Source: Solea solea (lineage: Eukaryota > Chordata > Actinopteri > Pleuronectiformes > Soleidae). Taken from it: a DNA stretch of 64,000 nt. The notes under the pieces were generated by a model that saw nothing but the letters and a program-made list of their open reading frames with translations, ran no database searches and had not been told where the DNA came from. Where the stretch lies: positions 17,887,284-17,951,283 of the forward strand of contig NC_081142.1 of assembly GCF_958295425.1 (NCBI RefSeq), read 5' to 3'. Of the stretch, positions 1 to 14,200 are shown piece by piece; position 1 is the stretch's first letter, and each line of letters starts with the position of its first letter. A program made the position numbers and the translations under genes.

Positions 1-571
1 TCAAAGCATCTTATTGTGTTTTTGGGACCTTCAAATATACATTTCTCAGCCTTTTCTGTGAAGGTTCTCAGTGAATCAGGTAAATCAAGAATATAGATGC
101 TGTAAAGGCTGTAGAGGCGTTTTCAAACAGCATTAGGTTTGAGTGTACTGTATCCAGTACTGCATCTTTCAAGCAAAAATATCAAATATTTCCTGGCTGC
201 ACCTACTGTTTATTCTCCATTTTACATAATGGAAATATAATTTCTGATTACTGGTGAGACAAAAGGGTTTCAAAGTGATTCTTTGGACAATAAATATAAC
301 AAAAAAAAAAACAACAACTCCATTTACAATTCTAAAAGCAACTCGTAAGCTCATACTGTTCAACTAAAGGTGGACAACACATTCAATATGAAAAAGAGTT
401 TGTGAGTAGATGTGGACACTCATCTGTTAAAGATAAATTAATATAAATAAAGATAGAAAGACAGACTTTTACCTGGCTAAGAAAATGACTAAAACCGTAT
501 TTAATGGTACTGGCTTTCACAAAAACAAGAAAGTAACTTAGGTTCTATGCAGTGACAATAATAGTCTACTG

Positions 572-585
572 CCAGCAGAGGGCAG
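572..585 (+). promoter_or_regulatory. CTCF-like motif
   Basis: The sequence CCAGCAGAGGGCAG matches the core of the vertebrate CTCF consensus in forward orientation. Only the motif is seen; occupancy is unknown. Confidence 0.45.
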
Positions 586-1288
586 TGTTTAAGCACTTTT
601 GTCAGCATCCATCTGACATCAAAACAATATGTAGATCATGCGAATATGATAATCATCCAGAAACTAGGAAATTATATGTACAAAGTGCAAACTTCTGAGG
701 CTCAAAGTGCAAAACAGCATTTTAACGTTTGTATTAAAGTGGGTGTTTGTGTCTCTGTATCTGTCTGCATGCTTGTTTGATCAACACTTCTGATCATGAT
801 TCCCGTGGATATGTTATTTCCCAGACTGAAACACACAGCGGGGGATGCGAGGGCTGCAAATTCAGGATAACCACAGTCCCTCACCTTTCAACTTCAGGGA
901 TGTAGCCTGGGGTGAGGATTAACTCATGAGCAAAGAGACTAGACAGTGATGGAGCCTTTTCCCTTCAGTAAGGAGCTGTAGGGGGAAAGAAATGCAGGGA
1001 AGTGGAAGGGAGGAAAGGAAGGGAAGGAGAGGAGGAGGAGGAGGAGGATGGCACAAAGATAGGCACCCGCAGGATACCTTATTGGAGAAATTGAGAGGAA
1101 AGGGAAGACGTGGAAGGATGAAAGCTAAGCCGAGTGTGGGATTGTGGGTATAACAGGTTAAGACATACGGAGGAGCTGAAGGTTAATGAATTAGGGGTGA
1201 GTTTGTGGTGAGTTGTGAGTGAAAACCTCAGTACTCGACTATTGTCGAGTGAATTATTGTGTTACAGTTGGGTACTATTTTAACCATG

Positions 1289-1870
1289 ATTTAAAGCTGC
1301 AGTGCAGGAGTTCTGACGATGTTAGGTGTTCTGTCATCGTAAACAGAAACAATTTAACATTATTTAATGCTGCATCATCCCACTGAAAATGTGCTCTGTC
1401 AAGTAATACTATCAGACCTGACTGAGGGAGTGTTTGCAGTAGCAGCCCATGGCTTCCTGGAGCTACACTCACTTTCACTTTTCTGCCCCCAGAGAGCTCC
1501 AGGGGGCTCCATCCACTGTCCTATCTCCACCCCTGCATGGACAGAAGATTCCCATGCACTCCTCAGGCTCCCTGGAGCTCCACATGGTCACTTTTCTGCC
1601 CTTCAAACTGCTGAACTAATTTGAAGCCTTCTCTCTTTACTTTGCACAATACCGCTGTTGCCTCTGTCTTTTTTTTTTTTTACATAAAACAAACTTCCTG
1701 TGTGCAGTGCAGGACTGACAGTAAATGCTGTTATACTAAAAAACACAGAGAGATTCACTTTATCAGCATTATGTTAATTCATTTAACAATGGTTTGAATC
1801 TAACAGACATTCAAAGTTACACACTAAAATTTTAAAAACAGTAATAGCTGGATATGACTATAAACTAGTT
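1289..1870 (+). repeat. Dispersed repeat, unnamed family A, copy 1
   Basis: The copy begins near TTTAAAGCTGCAGTGCAGG and contains ACTATCAGACCTGACTGAGG and later CTGTTGCCTCTGTCT followed by ACATAAAAC. The same blocks in the same order recur near 10590-10900 and, inverted, near 13260-13825. Boundaries are approximate and I do not assign a family name. Confidence 0.6.
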
Positions 1871-2216
1871 TAGGACATGACCTTTCACAAGACGGTTACT
1901 TTTCAAACATCATAGCAGGTGCCTGTATGTAGATTAAAGTAAACGGGAGGTCAACTGACAGAGCCTTTGGAAAAAGGGTTGGGAAATATTGACCGGGGTA
2001 AACCAACAATATGTCAAACAATTATTATACAGACATTTTGTAAACACATGCCGTTTAAAGCACAAAGCATGGCAACTTCCCCTTTTATACTTTTTATCAA
2101 ATGTGCCTCAGGTAATGCACACTGTGCAAACACGATTCGCTTTGCTTCCACAATTGCGATTCAACACGTACAATATAATCAAGAGTAGGGACAAACAGTG
2201 ACTCATCATTACTTAC

Positions 2217-2343
2217 TGCCTGTGATTTCAAACAGCACTTTGTCATTGAGGCCCAGTCTGAGTTCAGGCATCCCCGACAGGACGACTTTGAGCTTAATGC
2301 TGCCCAGTATTTCACTGCGCAGGACGCTGCCGTTGGCACTCAC
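2217..2343 (-). CDS. AP-1 mu coding exon 6
   Basis: 127 nt encoding VSANGSVLRSEILGSIKLKV and VLSGMPELRLGLNDKVLFEI TG, part of the mu homology domain. The acceptor is CTGTAG and the donor GGCA|gtaagt. This is the last exon of the gene visible; its partner exon lies off the left edge. Confidence 0.95.
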
Positions 2344-5300
2344 CTACAGCAAGAGGAGCAAAGGATTACATTTCATTTTAATAATTTGCAGGTATCTTTA
2401 AAGGTTATGGTATCAGCTTTTCAGCCAGATTGGCTGAACTGGGTTATGATGAAAGATCGCCTCAATGTACTCTGGTTTCAGTGTAGAAATAACTGAACTC
2501 AACTAAACAACGCTTTATCAGATATAAACAGACGGAGGGACGTGACTGAAGAACTCTCAGCATGTGGTGTGAGAAATGTAAGCAAAGCACTTGGATGAAA
2601 GATGTTGACGATGCTCTGAAAACATCTGGATAAAATCTGGTCACAGAAAAGGGAGCTGTAACTGCGGTTAAATACCTTCACCTTATCGCTCTCTCCTTGA
2701 CTCATTAAGACCAGCAGAGGAGAGTCTTCTCTTTTATTTTATAGTTTAAAAACAGCATGCTCTGTTTCCTGCTCTCCATAAAAAGAAATCTGAAATTATT
2801 CTTTAGTTGACTGTATTATGTGGCTTAAAAACACAGAGGGATATGTGCAATCTATCAATCAATAGATCAATCTTATTAAAAATGAAAGATAAACATAAAT
2901 AATTATATATACATAATTACTATTTTTCATTTTGGACAACCATGTTTATTACAATAGCCCACAAAAGACAAACTAATCTTTTGACTCCTGGTGTTAACTG
3001 AAGGCTACATACAGGTTCTTCAACACCCTTAGGAGGGAAGGGTGAGGTGAGGGATATTCAGCTGGAACGTGCAACTTCACTTCATAAATGATTGATTTTA
3101 CACACTGCATCTTTAATATAATCATAGTGTTCATTCAACTCAAACCATGCAAAGCGACATTACACTACACGCTTACAAGTGATACGCTTTGCAGCAGTTT
3201 CAGCATCAAAGCTGAAATTATGTTTATTCGATTTTTCACTCTGTCTTGCCGAGAAAAGAAAACATGATGTACCCAGTACCTCGATCTGACAAGTGAGTCA
3301 CTCCTCACTGCAGTGTGCACAATGGAGAAACATTAAATATGACAACATGCAACACTGAAATAGAACGGAGGGCTTTGGATATGAGAAAACATTTCCTTTT
3401 ACAACTGAATTCAAGGAAAGAGTCCGAGGAGTCAAAACATATCAAGGTTGTGACAAATGCGATTTTAGCACTGATAGAACCACGTAGCTGCACTACAAAC
3501 ACTCTGCTCTTATTTTTTTAACATGAACATTTTCTAATGACAGATTCAGAATGAAGAACTAATGATGTTATAGAACTTTTGGAGCCATCAGGCAGCATGA
3601 CACAAATATATTAGTCCTCAGACAGTCGTCAGTTTCTCACAATTCACCAGTTTACATTGAAGTTCTTCTTCATTCTTAACGCGCAGCTTAAATTATGGCT
3701 GCACAGCTTCTTAAAGGTCACACGTCCAAAGGTTCTGGGCCGCTTTAAATGAAGCTCACACTCAAAAACCCCAGTCATTCCATTTCATTTTATGTGTCCT
3801 TGTGGCACTTTTGAGGTTGGTTTTCGAATAACATTGCAATGTTGCAATGCTGCAATGTTTTGGATTGGGAATGCAATATTGGTTTAATATTAGCATCCCG
3901 CCCCCAAAAAAACCTAAATATGAACTGTGGATCGGATTGTTAAATATGACAAACTCAAGTTTTTTATGATTTTGTTCACACATGCAAAGAAGGTCCTCAC
4001 CAGTAGATTTACAGACTCAATGACGTCCATGAAAACTTCGTTCTTCCTGTACTTGATGCCCTCTGACCGCCAGGACACTGCGTTAGTGACGGTGGCAGGA
4101 GGTCGAGGAGCACCGACCTCTAATTTATGACCCTGCTGTGTGATGTACCTGAAGGGAGACAGAGAAGGAGGCAGAGATGAGTTTGAGATCGACAAATTAA
4201 TTCCAAATGGAATTTAAAATTTAATTTGCAGAAGGGATTAATATCTTTGTAGTAAAAAAAAACCCAGTTACTTATAAATGGGAAGTGTTTATCTTGCATC
4301 ATGAACCAAAACTCTCTTATAGAGGGTTCATTTTAGAATATTCTGTATTAATCGAGCGTCATCACTAAAGTAAATGATTGTGGAGTGAACAAATTAAACA
4401 TGCTTGTGTTGTGTGAAGATTATTCATGGATGTAATTGGAAAAATGGAGATTTACATAAAACCCACTGATAAAACTACCACATTCATTTATTGGTGGAAA
4501 AATATTCCGTCACTGTGTAATTGGGTTAAATGTGACGCCTGCAATGCAATATGTTTTAAAAAAAGGTGCGTGTCATTCATTGCTCACAATTAAGGGAACA
4601 ATATTGTACAAAAGGTGGATTGAATCTCTCTTTATGTTCAGCTACATTTGCTAACTCTGTCTGTGACTGGCTGGGCAGGAGGTGTTAAGTGGCTTCATCA
4701 CGCATCGCCGCAGACCTGAACCTGGAAACAATGCAGGTGCAACGAGAGTCAACCAAGGCTTAAAAAACCATAACAAGAATCATCAGGAGACGACAAATCC
4801 CCACGGCACATGTATATCACAGTTACCTGCAGACCTTGCTCTTCTTCACTACTTCTAATACAGAATACATCTAATACATCAAATTTTTTATCAACTTACA
4901 TATGTTCATACAATGATTATAGACGGATATAGTGATCATATACAGATTTAATACCAAGGGGATAAAAATTTAATTGCCATATGCTCTATTTAATTAGATC
5001 CAGCACTGCTTGTAGAAGAAAAAAAAATCAATTTACCCCATCTGTACAGTACATCAGTGGCAATAATAGTAATAATGTTCTGCCCATCTGTTGATCTATC
5101 CAATAACTGTGCACCCGGTTGCCTCTTAGTTTCTTGGTTTACGAAGCTTGGGAGCAGGGTTGCTTTTTGCGTCCGGGGAAATGTAATGACTTGTCATGAG
5201 AATAAAGAGGAGCTGTACTTTGATAAACAACACGTGACCAGGCCTTTTTTTACACCAGTATTTCTAATATGTATGTATTCATCGAGATAATGAAAATGCC

Positions 5301-8300
5301 TTCATATTTTGTATCAAAATACTTTAATGTTGTGTATTTTTGTATTTTTAAAATACACAAAACACTCGGTGCTGCCGCAGATTGGACTGCATGATGCACG
5401 GTGTCGACTTTAATTTGCCCAGACCTGCTGAGATCAGACATGAAGTTGATACAATGCATAATGTAGCTAGTTTAATTTAATAATGCATTAGTCTCAACCA
5501 TGAATCACTCTCATTCTAAATACGTTCCTGTTCAGTGTAGGTAGGTGTTCTTTAGAGAAGGTAGGTTAATTAATCCACAAATGTTGCCAACTCTTACTGT
5601 TAACTTCCTCATGTTGGAATCATGTATTTTTAAAGTTGTTATTGCTATGACACTACTGTACATGCCCTGCAATGTCATTCACGATTGTGCTGCAACAGCA
5701 ACATGAGAGATTGACAATCCCACACTCCACCACAACTGGTAGTTCAGGTTTATATTATGGGTTATTTAAGCTAATTATCTTTAGAAATTTCTCCAAATAA
5801 GGTTGTGCTCTTTATTGTCTTGACTTGACAGTAGACTATGTGCATGCGACACACATTCTCCCTTCAAGTATTTTAGTATTTTGAAAATTGTATTTTGCAC
5901 CATGTTGTGGCTGCTGTGTTTTGTAGTTTACAAAGATAAGAAGTAGATACATTTATTTCTTGGGTATTTTATTTTAAAATACATTTTGATGTATTTTTGC
6001 TCATGCATGCATCACTGTTTGTGTCTCACTGGGTCTATTTCTAGTATATAGTCAACTGCACCTACTTTTTGACACCAATGTTCTTGGCAGTTGATGTGTA
6101 ATACAAACAAATAATATGTATTTATAGTTAATCAATGATTTTTCTTTAGCACCATTTAAAAACAGCCACATAACTTCCCTATGAAGTACATACTGATAAG
6201 CAGACAGACATTTCTCAACAACATATGGTGTTTTAGACTCTTTGTTTTTAACACTTTGTTGCCCTGAACTTGAACCAGTCGTAAAGAAATGGCTAATAAT
6301 CACATGATACAGATGTTAAGCAGCATGTGCCATGTCCTGAGAGAAATATCCAAATAACCGTGTCTGGCTAATGAGCAAGAATACGTACCTTTTCCAGACT
6401 TTAATCTCTTTAAAACAGCGACCTGCTGCCATTACAAAAAACAATACTATTAAAGAGGATGGAGGTCAAGGAGACTCACTATGCTGTACTACTATACTGT
6501 AATAATATCTTGATGTGAATATTTTCCAGTTTCTTTACTCCTTCCTGATAACAAACTGAATATCAGTGGGTTGCCGACAAAGCAAGACATTTAATTTTGG
6601 GTTTGAGGCAACACAAAATGACATTTCCTGACATTTTACTGACCAAACAACTAAATTGATGAACCCATGAAAATGATCGTTCGGCTCTTCTGTAAACCTC
6701 TACTAATCTAACTTGAGCCAAATGTCATGAGCCATGAGGGCAGACAAAAGACTACTCAACAGACACAAATGAAAGCATCATGTTTCAGTTCAACTTCTAA
6801 TCTAATTCCAGCAACAAATAAAAACAGGATTCAGAATGACTGATAGATTGAGGCAAAAACAGAAACACATTTCCCTCAATTTATGCCCCAGTTCCTTCCA
6901 CCTCGAGGGTCCTAAATATATGATGACATATACTTGTCTGCGAAAAAGTGCTTAGAGATAAAAGGCAGTGACGAGAAAGCTTGGGGTCGATGTTTGCGCT
7001 GTTTCACCTGATTTCTCCTCAGAAATGTTATTGAAAGGATGTGGAAGCAAGACGCAGGCTTGGCAGCAAAAGTGATGGATTAGCATAACAACAGCAATTA
7101 TAACACACAGCACAAATATGCACACACACAAAGGTTTGTTTGAAAGCTAACACATGAACCCAAGAATATGTATCGCTGCAGTCCAGCTTGCTCAGTCTCT
7201 TGCTTCCACCCACACATCCTACTCTCAACAGGTTCATTTGGCTATAGTCTAAGAGGAAAAGGGGCCGTTCTTGTGGCTGGGGCATGAAAAGGTCAGAGGA
7301 ATTGAACAGCCTCCAGATGTAGAGTGGGGCAGTGTGTGCGTACACATGTGTGTACGTGCGTGAGGGAGATTACACTTTTGTGCGTCTCCTTGGAGCTGAG
7401 TTTTTCTCTCAAAGTCGTGTGTTTCCATCTGATGCTGTCATTGTGTTTTAATAATGGGAGCCTATCAGCCCTATTCAGACACCCAAACATAAACACACAC
7501 ACACACATTTGATTGAAGTGTGTTTGTGTTTATGTTTGGGAATTTTATTTATGTTTGGGTATTATTGATCCCATTTCCAGCAAGACCCAAGTGCATGTAA
7601 GACAGGAAAACAGTACAAAAATAGATGAAAGCTGATTAATGTGCACACTGAACTTAAGTTGTCATGGCTGTGGAGTCTTACTAAAGCATGAATGTTGAAC
7701 TTTTTCCAAGAAACAAATGCGTAGCAAAAGGTTCCAAGTGAAGGGAAAAGCAAAACAACCCCTCAGTATACTTACAATGCAAGAAAACTTGTGGGAAAGA
7801 GAACAGCGACTAAGGCTCATGTAGCACACATCACCCTCGGCTGCTCAGATTAACGTGTTACGTACGAAACAAAAACACTTTTTGTTCTCTTGTTTTCCTT
7901 AGTTTAGAGTCTGAGTTGCTGCTGTGTGATGAAATGCAAGATATGCATTTTATCAACAGGTTACTATGGATAGAATTATTAGAATTATTATTATTTCACT
8001 CATACAGTTGCCATTTGAGTATATAATTGTTGAAAAAGTTGTAAAACAACCTACCAATTTCTTAATAAAGTTTGTTCCAATCATCCACCCTCTCACAGCT
8101 ATGTGTTTCTGCACATTAACGCAATAGAAACTTATCATAGGTTTAGTTTTCTTACTCTTGTAGGATCTGGCTGTCAGTTGTCTGAGGAAAGCCAAAGTCC
8201 ATGACCTCGTCCATCAGCTCGTACACAGTCACAAAGTTGTCGCGGATGCTCTCCTCCTCCAGCTCTTTGAAATATTCCGTAAACACCTGCACGCATAAAC

Positions 8301-11223
8301 AAAGATTATACTTTGTGACATATTTTGAGTATATACTATTCAAATGTAGTACCTTGACACAGATCCTCACCAGACACAATTTAACTGGCTTTTAATGTCT
8401 TTCAACACAAAGAACATGAAGGCGTTATTACAACTTGCAGGCAGTAAAATTGAAAATCAGCAGTGGTGCTGCTGCCCGCTTTCCACAAGGACATCCATCC
8501 ATCTTCTACCGCTTTATCCTCCACATGAGGGTCACAGGAGGTGCTGTGCCAATCCCAGCTGACATTGGGTGAAAGGCAGGGTACATACACCCTGGACAGA
8601 TCGCCAGTCCCTCATAGGGTCACATATAGAGACAAACACCTACGGTCAATTTAGAGTGTTCAATTAACCTATTTCCCAAATTGCATGTTTTTGGACTGTG
8701 AGAGGAAACCTGAGAACCTGGAGAAAACCCCACAAGGACAAATTGTTTTAATATAAATGCATAAATACTCATTGTAGATAGTTAATTTTTGCATGTAGTA
8801 TGTTATGTTAATTTGTGATAGTAATTACTGTCACACTGATATTAATGATCACATGAAATTGAAATCTAAATAATTAGCAGCACACCACTGCTGAATTTCC
8901 ACTGCCCAGTGTTTTGCCCAGAGACAGATTCAATATTTTGTTTGTTGTTTTGTTTAACATTGGGTAACTTTCGTAAGTGTATCTACACTGTAGGAAGCTG
9001 CAGCCATAAACCCCCTAGATAAGCCAGGCATAAAGAGCAGAAACATGGGGGGAAACAACCAATCTGCTCCAGCCCAAGGATAAAACAAAGTGCTTAACAA
9101 ATCCAAGTACTTCTCAAGCTCACTATCATGAATGAAAAAAACTGGGCAGGAGGCAAAATGTAAAATCAGCTTAATAGACTGTACCTGGACTATTTTGTAA
9201 AGAAAAGAGTACACAAGAGCAGCGTTGGAATTCTTCTTGGTCATCGCCACCACTGAAGAAAAGACGGTTAAGGTAGAAAAAGGCTAAGGTAGAAAAAGCT
9301 GACGGTATCTAAAGGTCAAATAGAAACAGAGAAGTTGCCCAAAGGAGGTGAATGTCCTCTTAGGTGCTGTGACTTTCCATAATTCATTACACGCTGGGAT
9401 TTCAGACCATGGTCACAAGGCAGTAAATAAAAAAACTCAGTTGTCTGCTGCAGTGCGCTGGGAATACAACTTGCTCACAACTGCAATATTATGATACATT
9501 TATAAGGACGTTTGACTGCACCAATCTCACAATGAAAAAGTGCTTAGTACATCACAGTGGATCTACTGCTGCTGCACAGACCAGAGTGTTGTCTCTTAGA
9601 CAGCGCAGGAAAATAAGGTATGCAGTTTTTAGTAGACACTCCAAATCTCTGCAGCACTGCAGATTTGTGAATGCCCATGGCTGATGGTAAGGTTGTGACA
9701 CTGGTGTGGAAAACAGGGACGCAGGAACTTTACTAAGATAAATCACTGCATCTCAGCTCAAAAGGATACAATAAAGGTTGCTGTGTTTGATCCACATAAA
9801 GTGTGAAGAGCCATGGCAGACCACCGGTGACATCTCAGCCTCTTCCTCCCTCTTCATCAGAATGGGCATGAAGTGGTCAATCTCGTTCATGTCCATGTTC
9901 CCCATGTAGTTACGGCAGATCAGCACCTGGGGCACATCACAGAGAGCACATGGGTATAACATCACTGTTGTTGAGGCACTAACTCCGGATAAAATTTTAA
10001 CTGTTTTTGGCAGAGTTACCAAAATGGAGCACTCAACCTTGAAGATGCATCAAGAACCACTGGCTGACTACAAAACCTTCACCTCATGGATGGACCCAAT
10101 ACCCTTTTTATGAGTTCAACCACTGAGGAAATGGAGCTTATGTAGACCTAGAAGACTGTCAAGCTTGAAATCATATCAAAGGTGATGTTAAGTTAAAGCA
10201 AAACACTAAAAGACAAGATAATTTTTAATTTTTTATTATTTTAAGTGTTATTTTTAAACACAATATCACAATGCCTACAATGTCAGTTTACCATATTTGG
10301 CTCTGATATTTGTTCTACCTTCTCTTATGTGTATAATTCACTCATCTTCTGTAAAATATAATAAAAGTAAGATTGTGACCTTCCCAAAATACTTAACAGC
10401 CTTTTATGTTTACACACTTGTAACAGTAAATGTCAACAGAGATCCGGGTATTTCTGCCTTTTCATTAGTACTTTATTATGACACGCTGACATTCACTAAA
10501 CATTCAGACGCACCGTCTTCTGTACAAACTCTATTGTGGACACATGAAACATAATACAGCGCATCAAGCGGAACCATTAACACATGAACAAAAGACGACC
10601 AAGAAACTCAGGTTACACTGCCAATATTTAGTCTGAAAACAGTCTCTGCCAAGCAAAACTATCAGACCTGACTGAGGGAGCTTTTTCTGTGTTTACAGAG
10701 ACAGGACATGGGGTGATGATGATGAGGCCAACGAGCATTTATCCTGTAAAAACTGCTGAACCAGCAGGGTTTCTGAGCAACTTTTGAAAACGCAGCAGTT
10801 TTACTAGGGTTGCTTTAATAGGGCAACGACACTGTTGCCTCCATCTGTTCTGACATAAAACTAATCACACTGAGACAGTAGTTTGATTTTAACAGGAATT
10901 TGTTGATGTTTAAAGCTCTGGGTGATAATATTACAGCTCTTAACAATGAATTATATTTTTATGCTTTTTTTGGGTGTGATGTGTAATAAGAGCAGTGACC
11001 GAGAGAGGGGAAAAGTATCAGTAGTTTACAATGCCATATAAGTCAGAAGCGTGACTGCTGCAGCATTTCTAATTAACACTCTGCTATAGCTCTATGAAAC
11101 CACACCACACCTCCTGATTTTAACACTGAACAATGTGAGTCAGCAGTCTTGCAGGAGACCAAACACACAGAATGAGGAGAAGAAAGAGATCAAAGCTATG
11201 TACGCTTGAGGGAACTAGATGAT

Positions 11224-11256
<33 letters not shown>

Positions 11257-14200
11257 TACACATACACAGAGAGAGAGCACAGAGCCCCTTCCCCTGCAGA
11301 AGGGGTCACACAGGACCAGATACAACAAAGACGGGAGGAAATAAGAAATAAAAGAAGGGAAATTCCACGAACATAAAGTAATCTGGAGGAGAATAGGGAT
11401 ATGAACAGCCCACTGCTCCACTTCTATGAGATGAGATGGAAACCACGGAGCGTAGAGTTCGCAGGTCAGAGAATGACATACAAACACATCTTTGTATCAC
11501 TGGAAGTCAACCAATATGGGCTGTTTCCTGTGGCTCTTGCCGATTTTTAGAAATCAGGGCAGCCAACGGATGGTAATTGATGCGGATCTGATGAAATATA
11601 ACTGTTATGAAAATAAATAATCAAAACAAAATTGCATAACTACAGTTACCGATTATTTAAAATCACTGAATATATAATAATACATTTCCTGCTAATTCAG
11701 CATAAATTGTTTGCATTTATTAAGTATTTAACGTTTGCATATGTTTTGATAACACAGGCACAAAATTAAGGTGTTCATGTTAAATATTAAATGTGTAAAA
11801 ATGTGTCAAATTGTCATGTGGCAACATTAACATTAACTTCTGACATTCTGACTAAATAATCTAACACTTATTGCACGTTTCTAGCCACTCAACGCACATC
11901 ATACTACTGTTTTTCCATTCCCACCCACATTCATACAATGCATCTACAATATTATGTCATCTATCACACACCCATTCACACCCATTCACACACACACACT
12001 GCCTGCATGGCTGCCAAGGGAGAATTAAAGTTAAGTGTCTTGCGCAAGGACAGATCACATCAGCTGAGGATTGAACTGCCAACCTTCAGGCGAGAAGACA
12101 GCCACAGCCACAGCCACCCATATTAATAAATGCAATAGCACATTATTAAAGGGAGCACAGATACGTCAAAGTCCAAACCAACAACGCCTTCCTGTATAAA
12201 CCAGATTAAACTACTAGACTACTAAATCATAGCCTAAAGCACATGGCAACAGTATTTGTCATAAAGATCAGGGCACAAACATAGCAGTGCAAGCACCTCT
12301 TAGTAACAACTGTCAAAAACATGGTTCATATCTTTATTTCTTTCACTTGAGAAAATCTACGAATGAATCATTGAGTAGCATTATCTCTCCGGTCTATATT
12401 TCCATTCACTCCTGTGGTTAAAGTTCAGTCACCCCTGACAACCTTATGTTTGTATTCCAAAGTCATGTCGTGTTTCAATAAAACTCAAAGGAAAACTAGA
12501 ACTTATTATGTAAGGTGAACTATCGTCCTGTCGTCTTTTACAAATATGTTTTACAAATGTTTTCATTTCTCCATCCTGACACCTGATTATACCATCCATA
12601 TATACTGTAACATGCAGCTCTGAGTCCTTTGTACCAACAGAGCCAAGTGTGAAAGACTATGAGATTGAGAATGAAAAAACAGAGAAATGACAAAATGAAG
12701 TCAGACAGACACACTTTTATAAAATGCACTATGAAGAACAGAATGTTTTTCTGCCGTCATATATAGGACAGGCTCTTACATGAAGTTGTGACGATGAATA
12801 CATCTAAAGGGAATAAACATTTCTGATATTTTAAACATTAAAAAAATAACGTTATCCATTGAAACCACTGATATCATCTGGGGAAATCACTACAGGGAAT
12901 TAGGGAAAGTTTGCTATAGGGACACACAAGGCAATGAGTGTCTGAGGGAAATCAATAGGAACTGCTGCTGCTGTTGCTGACCTCTAAAGCCAAATGGCAA
13001 ACCCTCAAAGGAGTGAGTGTCTCACTACAGTGTATCGCTGTGAGGCAAACAGCGGGAATAGAAAAGGGCCTAACAAGCAGTTTGTTTCACCATCAACAAC
13101 AATCATATTACAATTATAATAGCATTACAAAAACTGCATTTACACCACGAACATTATAGCTGACAAACAGTAGGTTTCTTGTAGATGGACACATGGCACA
13201 CTGAAGACGCCACCGAGAGTAAGTCCATCAATTGCAACCATTTATCATTGTGCAGCGTCACAGTGTCTCTTTATATTAACAGCGCAATGGAACCACAGTT
13301 GTCTCCTCCTGAGAAATAAATAAATAAATACTGATAAAACAGCTGTGAATTAGTTACTGCATTTAATATCAGTGTATAAAATTGTGGCGAACTGAGAGCA
13401 AACTGCGGTCGTGCGGAACTTTCGAAAACAGACAAATGTCTTGTCACATTCACAACACTGTCAAATGAGTTCACACGGTGATAATTTAGCCTCATGAGCT
13501 CATCAGCTCCTCCACATCTGTATTTCTCAGTATAGTGGTGGTGTTTAGATGTCATGTTGCCCAGCAACATTCCTGCACCACACACAGGAAGTGATTTGTT
13601 CTATGTCACGGCAGACAGACGGAGGCAACAGCAGCTACTGTGTCAGGAATGTGATACAGCTGCAAACAGGTTGGAGTATGACTGAAAACACAAAGCGTCC
13701 TTAGTCAGGTCTGATAAAATCCCATGACGGAACGCATTTTACATTGTTCCTGTTCATTGGAGATTCAACAGAGGAAGAATAATAACTCAACAACAAAATA
13801 AAAACCCTAGTGTAGCTTTAAATCGACTTATTGGAGGCACTAGAAGAAAGGTTTCAGTTCAATTTGACATATCCAGCTGATACAGTATGTGAAAAGTGTC
13901 TCTGTGGGTGCAAATCCCCAAACCTGTGTTTAACATAATCAATTGGGGGAAAAAGTAAAAAGAACAAAATGACTCCATGCTGATTTCAAAGAACCTGACA
14001 TTTGAGTCAATAGCAGGTTCCAGCAGCTCGTTCGTGCTAGTTCGTGCAGTCCGGTGCCCAGGAGCCACAACTTAGCGAAAAGGTGGAGAAAAGGGGTTTA
14101 AAGGACAGTAGCTGTGTGTTTACCTGTGTGTAGCTCCTGGCATGATCCCTTGATACAGGACCGTCTCTTTTTAGACAATTGTTTTAGACAATTAAAACAA

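Larger units (their letters stand above)
1..2216 (-). other. Left flank: intron 6 of the AP-1 mu gene, no exon seen
   Basis: I looked on the minus strand for the next conserved mu-1 block (the region after VLFEITG) and did not find it. The stretch holds a CTCF-like motif at 572-585, a purine-rich GGA tract at 1008-1050 and an interspersed repeat copy from about 1289 to 1870. Short open frames here look incidental. Confidence 0.7.
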
